Shown here: positions 23,816 through 35,284 of the stretch, piece by piece | Numbering within the stretch: the stretch's first letter is position 1 | Layout: each line of letters begins with the position of its first letter | Assembly (NCBI GenBank): GCA_019137255.1 | Contig: WPDH01000121.1 | Span: 124,001 to 188,000, forward strand | DNA: 64,000 nt | Origin: Corinectria fuckeliana | Lineage: Eukaryota; Ascomycota; Sordariomycetes; Hypocreales; Nectriaceae | Direction of reading: 5' to 3' | Program-made: the position numbers and the translations under genes | Notes under the pieces: model-generated | The model's input: only the letters and a program-made list of their open reading frames with translations | Told to the model about the DNA's origin: nothing | Database searches by the model: none

Positions 23816-23823
23816 GTGGATTT

Positions 23824-24042
23824 ATCCTCTCCAATCGGTTAAATTGTGCCAATTGCGGGGATCGGATGCTCAGTCTCCAATATGGCGATATCTGACTTCC
23901 AATCCCTGCCTATCTACTCCGTACCTACCTACAAGAACAGTTAGGCTTCAGATTCTTTCATTACTGTTAGGTCGATTTCGCCAAACACAACTTTTGCTCT
24001 GCGTTGTTGCTAGAGAACCTCTGGTGCTTGCTACTACAAACG
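23824..24042 (+). promoter_or_regulatory. proximal promoter of the SDR gene
   Basis: Only about 220 bp separate the MITE from the SDR start. The stretch contains TACCTACCTAC-like motifs near 23920-23932 and a pyrimidine-rich segment. The MITE therefore either lies in the upstream promoter or supplies part of it. Confidence 0.4.
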
Positions 24043-24857
24043 ATGTCACTCGCCGGAAAGGTCTACGCCATCACCGGCGGTGGTAACGGCATCGGTCTTG
24101 CCACGGCCCAAATCCTCTCACGGCGAGGTGCTGCCGTTGCAATTGCTGACATCGACCCCGCTGCCATGGAATCAGCTGCGGCGTACTTCACGGAGAAGCA
24201 AGCTTCGTTTACGGTCACTTCGGTTGACGTGTCTCAGCGAAACCAAGTCGAGAGTTGGTTGGACAGCATTACGAACAAATTTGGACGACTAGATGGCGCC
24301 GCTAATGTGGCAGGTGTCATTGGCAAACACCACGGATTACGGCCAGTCACAGAGCTCGAGGACTCGGAATGGGATAAAATTATTTCTGTAAACCTTACAG
24401 GAACTATGTATTGCCTGCGGGCAGAGTTGCGCCGGGTGGTTGATGGCGGGTCTATCGTCAACGTTGCCTCCATCCACGGATTGAAAGGCAGGTTCTCACA
24501 ACCCTGTTGACGGCAAGCTCCCTGGTTTTTTGACTAGAATGCATAGGATTCGCCAAGCACAGCGCGTATGACGCCAGCAAGCACGGAATAATTGGCTTGA
24601 CCAGAGCCGCGGCCAAGGAGAATGGCCACAGAGAGGTTCGGGTCAACGCAGTCGCCCCTGGGGCAATACTCACCCCTTTGATGCAAAAAGCGTGGGACAT
24701 CCACAACCGACCCGAAGACGCTCCATTTGACGAGCCAAGTGCCTTCCAACGCCAAGGAACCCCGGAAGAATGCGCAAATGTGATTGCCTTCCTGCTTGGC
24801 CCGGAAAGCACCTTTGTGAGTGGTAGCGTGTACGAGGCCGACGGAGCTTGGCTCTGA
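24043..24857 (+). CDS. short-chain dehydrogenase/reductase
   Basis: Exons 24043-24487 and 24547-24857 give 251 residues, the usual size of a classical SDR. The cofactor motif TGGGNGIG is at residues 11-18, Asp36 follows strand beta-2 (suggesting NAD(H) preference), and NVAG lies at 88-91. The catalytic set is Asn117, Ser143, Tyr156 and Lys160 (YDASK), followed by VNAVAPGAILTPL. It is a soluble NAD(P)-dependent oxidoreductase; the substrate cannot be told from sequence. The only splice that restores GLKGFAKHSAYDASK uses a GC donor (AAAG|GCAGGT) and the AG at 24545-24546, so the 59-nt intron appears to be GC-AG. The neighbour upstream is a MITE. No pathway partners are adjacent. Confidence 0.88.
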
Positions 24858-24964
24858 CAGCCACACGACCGCTCACTATTCCCGAACGAGGATGGAAACT
24901 GGAAAGCCCATCTGCTAAGCTAAGGTCGAGATTGGGGGGGTAATTTACAATGCAAATACCGTCT

Positions 24965-25591
24965 TTACCAGACATCCTCTGGCTCAACCTCGTGGATTTC
25001 CCCGTCGTCTCGAATGTGCTGGTGATCCTTATCCCGCTTCATGGGCTTCCGCATATCGAATGCATCCTCGCCCGACTTGGTCGGGTCCGTCGCGTGGTCG
25101 CCGTAGTAGTCCTTGACCACACGGAAAACGCTGTAGCCTAGGTTCTTGTAGAAGGTGATGGCGCGATGATTGCTTGATCGAACGAAGAGGTCGACAAACC
25201 AGGCATTGTTTGCGTCGGCGGCGATTTCAAGCTGCTCCGTCAAGATCTTCCCAATACCAGACCTTCGCGCCTCTGGAGCTACGGTGAGGGCGGTTATGTG
25301 CGCATGCCACGGGAGGTAGTGCTCGGAGAACTTGTACGCATCAGGAGAAGATTCTACCTTGCCCATGACTGTCAATGGAGGATCAGCGCCGGCTCAACGA
25401 TCTGGATATTCCAATATCTCACTGTATCCCATAATGTTCCCATCGATATCCTCGCAGACCTGGAAGAGAGAAGGCCATTTTGCATGGTACTGGAGGTAGA
25501 AGCTAAGCTCGTATGTCTCTGTGAGTGGGTCGAGGTTGCACTTGGAAAACTTGTTCACATCGTCGGGGCGAAATCGGCGAAAGGTGGCCAT
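24965..25591 (-). CDS. NAA20: NatB catalytic N-acetyltransferase Naa20
   Basis: Exons 25591-25423 and 25368-24965 join to 190 residues. The protein starts MATFRRFRPDDVNKFSKCNLDPLTETY, the hallmark N-terminus of Naa20/Nat3, and is a GNAT fold with the acetyl-CoA loop RRSGIGKIL and FVRSSNHRAITFYKNLGY. Naa20 is the catalytic subunit of NatB, which acetylates nascent proteins beginning Met-Asp, Met-Glu, Met-Asn or Met-Gln at the ribosome, with Naa25 as partner (not in this window). The C-terminus has the family-typical tail after DMRKPMKRDK. The 54-nt intron contains a stop, so retention would truncate the protein. The end lies only 107 bp from the SDR stop (convergent). Confidence 0.93.
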
Positions 25592-26506
25592 CGTGTATCT
25601 ATCTAGTATCTGCGGCCGGCCGAATCGGGTGGGATTGAGTAGTCGTAAGGTAGTTCGGCAGGATATATCGGTGATCGGTAGTGCCGTGGAATAGCGAGGA
25701 CGGAGAAAGCAGTAGTCGGGGAGGCTTGCTTTGTGAAAGGTCAATCAATTAATCAAGGCAGGTAGATATGCATGTGGGGGCTTGGACTGTGTTTTGTGAT
25801 GTGGCTCTGCAAATGCCTTTGGCACTTTGTAATTAGGCCTACCCAGCGAGGTGGATCTAGTCGCCCAGCCACAACAGCGAGGGGGGGGGATGGGGAGGCA
25901 TGACCCGATTTTGATTGGCACGGTACCAAGGAAAAAGTATGTAGCTCACTATTAACCGTAGGTAAAGTACTTAGCAGACAAGTCGCATGATGCCAAGCGT
26001 AGGATGGATCCACCAACAAGTTCCGCTCCTCATTATCGACCGCCACGAAGACGTTGAGCAGTCATCGCATCAACCGACCATTCTTATGCTTAATCCACGT
26101 GTCGTGGCATTCAAGCGCTCATTGCCTCGACACCTGGCAGGTGATATTGCCAATCTGCCAACCTCCATCCTTTCATTTCTGGCAGCTTCCTCGCGCGTTT
26201 CTACCTTAGCACCCAGCCGCGGCCTTGGTATTAGTAGTCCCCAAGCCAATATCATTTAGGAAGCACGGCTGCCGACCAAGCCTGGCTTCAACCTTGACGC
26301 CCTGACCCTCCCAACCTGCGACACAGTAGCCGCAGCCGCAGCCAACAATCTTCCTTTGACAACTTTTCTGACCGCGTCGGCCGCCTTCTCTCGACCACCT
26401 GTCAGCCCACTGCTCCTGCTTCGCAAGCCTCAGGTTGCAGCTCTGGCAGTGTTCGGCCTCGAGTTTATATTTCCCAGTCCACCTCGCCCGACCCTCAGAT
26501 ACTAAA
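25592..26506. promoter_or_regulatory. divergent promoter region, NAA20 / 380-residue gene
   Basis: This 915-bp stretch separates divergent genes. It has a G-run near 25880-25890 and pyrimidine-rich blocks near 26280-26460 before the plus-strand start. I see no supported coding sequence. Confidence 0.4.
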
Positions 26507-27701
26507 ATGCCATCCTCCCCGAACACCCCGATGCACTCTCGGCAGTCCTCAGCCTTCGATAGTTATTCGGGCTCGCCCCAGAACCGACGCCTTTCCAAAT
26601 CCTCAGTGCAGGACCCGTCGACGCCCTACCGAAACAGCTTCAACCAGGCCGATGGATTAGACATGAGCGTCCTCACCAGCGGAGGGGCGGGAGCCGGAAA
26701 CGCGATGGGAAATCTAGCAGATGAGCTAGCCGACGCCTTTTCAGACTCTGGAGATGAGGGCGAATACGACGATGGCGATATAGATGACGGGTCGCTGGGT
26801 CCCGACGAGGGGCATCCGGACGAAGCGAGTAGCGCAAGGGGTGTCAACAGCCCATCGGAAGATGACTACGACAAAGCAAACGCTTCGAGTCTGAAGCTGC
26901 CCTCGCCGCCGCGGAGACACCAGAGACAAAGGAGCGAGTATGATGGTAGCGAGTTTGGATCAGAGTCAGACCTCGAGTCGCCCGGCATGCCTCCTGGTCT
27001 GGTAGCCAAGATTGATGCCGTGGAGTCTTTGGCTCGACGGGGAAATGAGAATTACGGTGGGCCAGCAGACGACGTTTTCAACAGAGTCACGATCGGGCTG
27101 CGGGACCTAGGGTCGCAATCCAGTGTCGAGGCCAGCGCCTCAAGGTCAGAGTTCTAGTCGCTGGGCTTGGGATGCAGGGACTGACGAGAAAACCAGGTTG
27201 ATAACAGCACATTCAGCGCTGACGACGCATTTGACTCACCAGACTCGCCAATTGCACAACCTGACATTTCCTCTATTATCACCGCTGGCGCCACCTCCAG
27301 ATGAGGAGACCATCGAGGAACTGGTCCCATTGCTCCTGTCCCTCTCTGACAGCATGCCTCGGCCTTCAACGTCAGCCTTCAACTCGCTGACGGCGCTTCA
27401 CACGATCACGTCAGACTTAGTCCAGACCCTAAATTACCTCTCTGACACTCTACACATGTCTCGCCAGACCACAACAATGGCGACTAGGAGGCTGAGGAGC
27501 GCCAAGGAACTTGTTGCAGAGATGAGGCGGGAAGAAGAGCTCAAGGAAGAAGGTGAGCGGTGGCTGACGCGAGGTAACTGGGGCGAGCGACTTGAGAAGA
27601 GAGAGTGCGCAGGGGTGTGTGGTGAGGTGATTGGAGGCTTTGAAGAAGTCTGCAATGGATGGCGGGAGAGACTTCTCGCGCAGGCAGACGCTCAAGCGTA
27701 G
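26507..27701 (+). CDS. conserved-looking fungal protein of unknown function, acidic linker plus helical C-terminus
   Basis: Exons 26507-27144 and 27197-27701 join in phase 2 to 380 residues; the 52-nt intron has AAG|GTCAGA, CTGAC and CCAG. The first 200 residues are Ser/Pro/Asp-rich and low in complexity, with an acidic stretch (GDEGEYDDGDIDDG). The last 170 residues look helical and folded: a four-helix-like segment starting LITAHSALTTHLTHQTRQLHNL, then RRLRSAKELVAEMRREEELKEEGERWL and GNWGERLEKRECAGVCGEVIGGFEEVCNGWRERL. The Trp- and Cys-bearing C-terminal block looks like a conserved motif. I cannot name the family. The ATG at 26507 is chosen because translation of the in-frame region before it looks like leader sequence. 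Confidence 0.7.
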
Positions 27702-30700
27702 AGTGGAATTTGACCCGGTGGCCCTTGTGCAGAGAGCACTGCAGGCACCGTGCCGACAGGCGGTGCAGGACATCACCATGCCTTTACATTATTTGCTCTC
27801 CGACGTTTCTTTGGTCCCTATAGCTGGGCTTACTTTTTTTGATTGCGAGGTGGCTGGATCTGAGAATCAAGGCGCTGCGTTGCATGGGGAACCAGCTGCA
27901 CCCATTTATATAGAACTGTTATTTTCCTTAGGAGCTGTATTAGATTGAGCGACGAGACGAATAATGACGAATAGATGACTGTGAAGGATGGTTTGGCTCC
28001 AACGAGTGCAGACCAGTCGGTCGGATCGCGCCTAATGGAGCGATCCGATGCCCTCGGCTCTGTCTACGTGTGAAGTAATACTGACCAACCAAGCAATTCT
28101 CGCTCATACACGAAGAATGCGTTCATCAAACAAGCAAAGGCGGTCGCAGAATAATATTGCGGTAGAGACAGACACCCGACCCAATCAACCCCCAACCGCT
28201 GTTGGGCCGTACGGGGCACCCTGAGGCCTTAGTAGAGCGGCCGTCTTGATGTGCGCCCCCAAACACGGGTTGGTTGGACTTGGGCGTTGAGGGAGAGAAA
28301 GGGAAAGGGGCACGACGCGAGCCAGACGCGTTAAATGTCGACTTGGCGGCCCATTGACGCGACCGGCCTCGGTGGTGACGGGAAGTTCAATGCACGCGGG
28401 CTCGAGTGGATAGCACAGTGCTGTATGGGTAGTGCACTGTAAATGCCTGCTCATTGAAAGGACCCTCCAAGCATACTTCGTACAGGCAATTTGATAACCC
28501 CTGGGCTGAAATGTTGAACCTAATTAGATCATGGATACTATTAAGATCCTTCACGGGCCAGGCGGCCAAGCTAGTCTCTGCGCTGTTTCTTACGTTTGCT
28601 TCGATGCGGAGTACATACAATGTTCACCATTCTTCTCCAGCACCGGAACGAGTGGCTGAACTAGGTCTTGGCACGGCACGACGTAGACTACAGAGAACCG
28701 TCAGCCAATTGATGCCCACCACAATCACGTCCGCTACGGTGCCTGCACGCGTCCAGGGCGTTGATAGCATTCGAGCGCATCGCGGCAGCGCATCCGCACA
28801 GGGAGGCACCCTTTGCCCTGTGTTAGTGCGCCATTCATACGCCCTAGCACTTATACCGAGTCGCGACGGGACTGACGCCGGTGCGGAGCGTCCCGCCGTC
28901 ATGGTAGAAGCCTGGGCGTCTCTGGAACAAAACAACAACACTCACCCGCAGCACGATGTTGGCCCACGCCAGGGTGTTTTCATCGAGTGGCTACTCAGCC
29001 AATTGGGTTAGGCGCTCAAACACCAGCAGAGCGCGCGTCTCTCGCCTCACCGGTGACATATGGCGAACCCTAGGGAAAACAAGCCACACGTAGGTCTACG
29101 AAGTACATAAGTCGTAATTATATGTAAGGTACGCACAAGCATTTACTACGCGCATAGACAAAATAACGGCGGTAGCACGCGCACCCACATATGCGCGCAA
29201 GGCACAACCAGCGGTGGGCCCGGTTCTTTATGAGAATATGCCGTTGGGTCTTTCATATGCTGTTTGTCTCGAAGTGCCTTGAAGATATATTGCTCTGTCC
29301 TAACTTTTAAAACATCCATGTGTCGTCGTTGTTGACAAGGTTTACGATAGCGTGGGGCTCAGTTCTCAGCGTCTCCCGCTGCCAGTGAATAGATACAAGT
29401 TCCTGATCCCAGATCCCTGATCCTCGGATTATTGTGTATATTTATTAAGTATGTACTTATGTACGGATAGTAGGCCGGTATACGGAGTACTCCGTATGAG
29501 AAACAGAGCTTGGCATTTGTTGAGGAACATTGCCTTGCAGGATAGACTGAACCTTTATGCAAGACCAATTGTCTCATGATATCTACTCGTCCATCTAATA
29601 CAGTTCACTTAAACCACCTTGATTCGGTGCATAGGAAGTTACGGCTATGTTGCCTATCTCTTCATCCAACTCAATCAAAGACTGTATGGTTCTCTATTAG
29701 TATGCTTTGCTCGGAGAAGCACAGTCACTCTGGACATCTGACTAGTTACTTAGATACCTAGAGAGAAAGAAGAAAGATAGTGACAAAAGAGACATGTACA
29801 GTGCTAGGTTGGTTAATGGGTGTGAGTAAGAGTAGGCGAGAGATCCCAGAGTGATTCAACGGGTGAGCAGACTCACGCCCAGGATGAACAGCTTATTTTG
29901 GGTACCTCACGGAATGAGGACTCGAAAGGCACCTCTAGACTCGAGTTGTTGTTATTGATCAGTGAGCCCGCGCGTTTCCTGGCCGTCCGCGAACCCCCCC
30001 CTGTAGCATGGGGAGTAAGGCCTGTGCGCAACCTGATTGGATGTACTTGAGCCCTTCTGTACTTAGCGCGCCTCTCAGGTCCCAGGTCAACCTCCCTCTA
30101 ACATCCCTTCCAGTCGAACGACCCGCCGCCCGCCTCCCCCCCCCGAGCCCCAAGGACCCCAAGCTCAGCGCCCTCCTGGCCAGCGCCCACTCTCTCGCAC
30201 CTGCTACATACACCGGCCAACGCAAACACCAGCCAAACTTTGACCTATTCTCACTCAACTGCACCCTCACGCCCACCGAAACATCGCCGGCTTTATCTCC
30301 GCATTCTCTTATTTCGACCTCTACAGCGCTCTGTCGACCACACCGACCCCATACTCTCTTTTCCCACCCGCATCTTTACCCACGCCGTGCTCGCTCTCGC
30401 TCTCTCTGCCGCCCAAGCGCCCATTTCTACTGCCGATTTGTCGCCCGGCCCATACAAGCTCGAGACGATGCGATAGACGCCTGAAAGCGATTCAAGTCGA
30501 GACCTGCTGGACGGCGATTGGGACTCGCCTCACCGTCTTGCCTGACTTTCGTCTCTCCCGCGACCGTTGCCGCCACTCGCCCTTTCATCATCAACTTCTA
30601 CGCTTCTACCGCCTGTTTCGCCCTGCCGGCACAGCTCCCCACCGCCACCCTACGACCTCTCCCGACCTCCCGACCACCCAACCCTAACAGTCAACCAGCC

Positions 30701-30715
30701 CATTTGTTCGCAACA
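27702..30715. other. 3-kb intergenic region before cdh1
   Basis: No supported coding gene lies here. Frames at 28454-29011 (plus) and 28624-28941 (minus) overlap and have no domain. An 18-bp perfect palindrome lies at 29480-29497. The last 600 bases are strongly C/T-rich, as in a fungal promoter and leader, and should serve cdh1. Confidence 0.45.
29480..29497. repeat. 18-bp perfect palindrome
   Basis: ATACGGAGTACTCCGTAT is its own reverse complement. Half-sites TACGGAGT recur at about 10145 and 49444 in this window, both intergenic. Confidence 0.85.
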
Positions 30716-32668
30716 ATGACACTCCCACTTGACCCTGCTGGTCTCTCGGCGGCAACCTCCTCGTCCTCTAAGCGAGCTATGGAGGAGACCAAAGGCCCCG
30801 CTGCTGCAGGCCCCGACCGCGCCGCCACTCCTCCTCCCCGCTCAGATCGCGGCCGCTTAGAGTCGAGGCAGAACATCGACAACGGCCCAAACCGCTCCCT
30901 CCGCAGCAGCACCCGAATCAGTGACACTCGAGCCAGCCCCTTCGATGTCGATGCCGTCGACCATGCCTTAATCCGCGAATTCCAGCGACCCCAGCGGGAG
31001 AGCACACCAGGCTCCAGCCCTCATCGCAAGCGACAGCGGATAAACGGTGATCGGTTAGTCCATGCCTCCGCCACGCCCTGACTATGCTTCCTGGCTCACG
31101 CTTCCATAGATTCATTCCTACTCGCTCCGGGCAGGATCTCCAAGCCAGCTTTAGCCTACTACACGAGGATGGATCACCCGCCACGCCCTCCAAACAGAAG
31201 AAGCGCACCCCCCACGGCGAGCTTCATTTCCAGAAGAGTACGATATTCCCTCCCCTGACAGTGATCGGTAGTCGACTCGTACTAACATGCTGGTACAGCG
31301 GAAGAGGCAAACCGGACCTTCTCGACGTTACTACGCGCCGAGCTCTTTGAAAGCTCAGTGCCCCAAGTGGCAACACCCACACTCTCTCCCGACCATGCTC
31401 TACCTACTTCATCCCATGTTCCTGCTCATGATGGGACCCGATCTCATACCCCACCAAACAACACCTCTACCACGTCCCTGCCCTCCTCATTGACGCCATC
31501 AACCCCCCACAAAAATCTGTTCTCCTACATGTCCCCACGCCATCACAGCCAAGTCGCCGGCCATCCGACGCCATCAAAGACACCTCAATCTAGGCATGGC
31601 CCGAATTTAGATACTCGAGCTGAGATCTATAGCCTGTCCCCCGTTCGGTATGGCAGTCAGCAAATGCTCCTCAGTCCCCGGCGTCAACCAAGAGCCGTGA
31701 GCAAGGTACCCTACAAGGTACTGGATGCTCCTGAACTTGCCGATGACTTTTACTTGAACTTGGTGGATTGGGGAAGTGCCAACATTCTTGGCGTTGGCTT
31801 AGGATCCAGTGTTTACATGTGGAATGCTCAAACGAGCAAGGTCAACAAACTCTGCACGTTAGAGGACGACACAGTCACCAGTGTATCTTGGATCCAAAAG
31901 GGCACACATCTCGCAATTGGTACTGGCAAAGGTCTGGTGCAAATCTGGGACGCGGAGAAGGCCCGGAGACTCAGAACCATGACAGGTCACACCGCAAGAG
32001 TCGGGTCTCTGGCATGGAATACTCACATTCTGAGCTCAGGATCACGCGACCGGTTGATTTACCACCGAGATGTCCGAGCTCCTGACCAGTGGATGCGGAG
32101 ACTCGTTGGCCACAAGCAAGAAGTATGCGGGCTGAAGTGGAACTGTGAGGATGGGCAGCTGGCGAGCGGTGGCAACGATAACAAACTCATGGTCTGGGAC
32201 AAGCTCCTAGAAACCCCGTTGTGGAAGTTTTCAGATCACACCGCGGCTGTCAAGGCCATCTCCTGGTCACCTCATCAACGCGGCTTGCTTGCCTCGGGAG
32301 GTGGTACGGCAGATCGTCGTATCATCTTCCATGACACCGTCAAGGGCACCGTTGTCAACGAGATCGATACGGGCAGCCAAGTCTGTAACATTGCCTGGTC
32401 GAAGAACTCCAACGAAATTGTCTCGACCCACGGATACAGCCAGAACCAAATCGTGGTCTGGAAGTACCCGTCCATGACCCAGGTGGCCAGCTTGACTGGC
32501 CACACGTATCGAGTGCTGTATCTTGCCATGAGTCCAGATGGCCGAGTTGTCGTAACCGGCGCTGGCGACGAGACTTTGAGGTTCTGGAATGTATTTGGCC
32601 GACGACCTGGAGCTCGAGAAGACGGTGATGCTGGCGGTCGACTCGCTGACTGGGGTGTCATTCGGTGA
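30716..32668 (+). CDS. cdh1: APC/C activator Cdh1 (Fizzy-related)
   Basis: Exons 30716-31053, 31110-31237 and 31299-32668 give 611 residues. The C-box DRFIPTR (residues 112-118) and C-terminal Ile-Arg tail bind the anaphase-promoting complex. A Ser/Pro-rich segment with many SP/TP sites, the expected CDK targets, precedes seven WD40 repeats that start after VPYKVLDAPELADDFYLNLVDW and bind KEN/D-box substrates. The absence of Cdc20-type N-terminal features and the match to Fizzy-related proteins identify Cdh1 (Ste9/Srw1 in fission yeast), which keeps cyclins degraded in late mitosis and G1. Intron 1 (56 nt) splits the Arg113 codon inside the C-box; intron 2 (61 nt) has an ACTAAC branch site. 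Both introns are needed for a continuous frame. Confidence 0.95.
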
Positions 32669-33571
32669 AGTCGCATGGCTTCTATGATGGCTGGGGACGT
32701 TTCGTGTCTGCGCGGCATTGTCCGCATCCTCGGCTTTGGCGAGGGCCCTAAACAAGAAAAACAGGAACCCCCCCCTCCTATTCATCTAGGACGGGTGGCT
32801 ATGAGAGCTTCCATGCTCTCAAATCGCATCTAATACTCTCTATGGAACAAGGAATACCCTGATGGTTGCATCATCTGCATTACACTGGCGTCGCATTTTG
32901 ATACAGGTCCCTCTGGCTACCGGGTGGATCGTGACGGGGTGTTGGCTGGGCTAGTTACCACTGATTTCAGGAAGTGGGCGACGAACTGGTGATGCCGGAA
33001 ATGATTCGAGGAAATTTGGCTGGGAAGGAAATTTTAGCGAAGGCAGTTGTCTTTTGTGAAGCGAGTTTGCGTTTTTTTTGTATCCAGCTAGCTAGAAACA
33101 AGCTTAAATCCCTGGGGAGGTGAAATCCGCCTCCACCCAACAACTCCCCAAAAAAGAAGCCTCATTCTCAGCACACCGTGGTGGGGTTTTGGAACACTTT
33201 GTCGTGATTTTGGTGAGACTCGCCTACTCGAGTAAGTCACCACGGAAGGCCTCCTCAATAGATTGTGGCTTGCTACTAAGCTCGGCATTGTTAAGAGGTG
33301 TTATTCGTTGTGTCGCTACGTTAACCCTAAATCTAGGGACATGTCTGAATTTAGAGGAATTCCTACAAAATAAAAAGGGGTATACATGAGCATAATCGAT
33401 CAAAGAACAAACAATAACTCGTACCAGCAAATACACTCCATGCACCGTAGCCTGAGCAATTCGAATCGCAACCAAGCGCCGAAAAGGAGGCGCACAATAG
33501 ATTCATCCAGCTTCCACACAAAGCTCCGACTAGTTGAGTAATTGCACTTGTGAGTTTTATCTCCAACCTAC
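32669..33571. other. convergent intergenic region cdh1 / GPC1
   Basis: This 0.9-kb stretch between two 3' ends should contain both 3' UTRs. It is AT-richer than the flanks, with short T- and A-runs. No coding sequence is seen. Confidence 0.4.
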
Positions 33572-35284
33572 TCAAATAGCCGGGGTCCCGTCAGTCTTTC
33601 TCTCCCTCGTGGTATCCTTGCGATCACCATCAACTCCCGTAGAGGTAGCCTCTCGCGGTTCGTCCAACAGCGGGATCTGATCCACGCCAAGGCTTTCTTC
33701 CGAGTCATTCTCGGGAAATGATCCTCCGCCAAGCATGGTTCTCTCCCGCTCAAGTTCGCCTGTAGGCAGAACATTAGTGGTCGAGAGCGACGCTCGATGG
33801 GTCTTTTCAGAACCAGGCGCATCAACCTCATCAGGGCGGGGGACCATTGGAGGAGATTGTGGTATGGTGTCAGGAGAGTTTTGCCATTTCATGACCTCGG
33901 CCTTCATTGCCTCCAGTTCCTTCTGAAAGCGAGTTCCAAAGACATCAATATAGTAAGTTGCACCGTTGTAGATGCTCCACATGAAAACAACGATGAGGAA
34001 GGTAGCTGACGCCCAGCGGCTCAGGAACCAGATTGGGCAGGGAAGCATGGTCAGCACAGCATAAGCGTACTGTATTACCATAAAGGTTGCCTCTTGTACG
34101 GCCTCGGGGCGTGCCAGAACCATACGCCCTATCCAGGTCTTAGAGTATGACTTGCGCAGCCAAGTGAAGGACGTTGGTCGACCAGCAGCAATCTTCTCCT
34201 TCCGGCGGACAGAGATCAAAAAGTAATATGCAAGCTGCCAGATAGTGTACGGAATGGTGCTCCACGCTAGCATGGAGACAACATTAGCGTAGTGAGTAGG
34301 TGATCCTGGCTTTGAATTCTTAATGATCCAGATAGCAGGAAAGCGAAGTTTCTGAACCTCCGAGGGGAGGCTGTGAACTATGCAGTGTAGCGTCGCACAA
34401 GGCATGATATGGATAAAGAGTGAGGTAACCTTGTCGAAACTGTGGAAGACGAGAGAGTTACGCCACAAGATGATGGCGACGGCATTGTTCCCAAAGGCGA
34501 GGCAGTATGCGGCCATGAAGAGGCGCTTGGACGACGGAAAAACCCAGATGGACAGCAACAACAGGAAGTTGACAAAGTAGCAGAGGTCGGCGAGAAAGTA
34601 GTGGTAGCCACGCCGGTGGTAGGTGAAGTAGCGAATGGGCATGAAGTAAAGCAGCTGGACAGTATACCAAAGGTGGAAATACTCTGGGAAGCCGCCAATG
34701 AGGTAGCCGCTGATGAATATGTTCATGACGCCAAAGATGAAAGATATCTTCTCCCTCAAGCTAATAGCCTTGGTGTTGTTCCATTGGTTACCTAGCTTGT
34801 CTACTCGACGCCGCATCTGCTTGCGGTAACGGTCGAGCTGCTCGTCGGCCGAGGGAACGCGCCGCCTCCATTCGTCGACCATGCGCTCTCGAGCGAGCTG
34901 GGTCTTAGACTTGAGGGCGTCTCTAGACCGGCGAACCTTGTCAGTCTGGGCCGAGATGCCCTTCTGCAGCTTCTCGAGTTGTTGTGGCAGAGCAAAGTTA
35001 TCGAGCAGGTCGAGAACGCCCAGCCTATCGAGGGGCGGGAGGGCATCCCAGTCCTCGTGGTAGGAGCTGCTACCGGAGAAGGATGGATTCCTCGAGAGTC
35101 GCCGGCTTTTGGGCGTAGTGGCTCCCAAGACTGGGGTGTCGGGGATGGCATGATCGGCGGGGAATGAGTTCGGGGATGTAGGAGCCTCGGGCTCTGGAGT
35201 CATGACGGGATCGCTGTCGGTGGAGATGGCGTCGGATTTGACACCTGCGGCAGTCACCGAGGCTGCCTTGAGTTCGTCGTCCAT
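33572..35284 (-). CDS. GPC1: glycerophosphocholine acyltransferase Gpc1 (DUF2838)
   Basis: This single-exon protein of 570 residues carries the DUF2838 core (about residues 190-450). Several hydrophobic segments follow one another: KISFIFGVMNIFISGYLIGG, WYTVQLLYFMPIRYFTYHRRGYHYFLADLCYFVNFLLLLSI, the HIMPCATLHCIVH region and others. About seven or eight membrane spans are likely. The family includes yeast Gpc1, which acylates glycerophosphocholine with acyl-CoA to make lysophosphatidylcholine in the ER during phosphatidylcholine turnover. The N-terminus (1-100) is Ser/Pro-rich, with a basic coiled segment at about 105-170. The C-terminal 100 residues are acidic and disordered. It is transcribed away from smc1 and ends tail-to-tail with cdh1. 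Confidence 0.92.
   Translation of the reverse strand: MDDELKAASVTAAGVKSDAISTDSDPVMTPEPEAPTSPNSFPADHAIPDTPVLGATTPKSRRLSRNPSFSGSSSYHEDWDALPPLDRLGVLDLLDNFALPQQLEKLQKGISAQTDKVRRSRDALKSKTQLARERMVDEWRRRVPSADEQLDRYRKQMRRRVDKLGNQWNNTKAISLREKISFIFGVMNIFISGYLIGGFPEYFHLWYTVQLLYFMPIRYFTYHRRGYHYFLADLCYFVNFLLLLSIWVFPSSKRLFMAAYCLAFGNNAVAIILWRNSLVFHSFDKVTSLFIHIMPCATLHCIVHSLPSEVQKLRFPAIWIIKNSKPGSPTHYANVVSMLAWSTIPYTIWQLAYYFLISVRRKEKIAAGRPTSFTWLRKSYSKTWIGRMVLARPEAVQEATFMVIQYAYAVLTMLPCPIWFLSRWASATFLIVVFMWSIYNGATYYIDVFGTRFQKELEAMKAEVMKWQNSPDTIPQSPPMVPRPDEVDAPGSEKTHRASLSTTNVLPTGELERERTMLGGGSFPENDSEESLGVDQIPLLDEPREATSTGVDGDRKDTTRERKTDGTPAI

Noticed and set aside
28454..29011. 185-codon plus-strand frame between the 380-residue gene and cdh1
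   Set aside because: No domain, no promoter-like lead-in, and an overlapping frame on the opposite strand of more than 100 codons.
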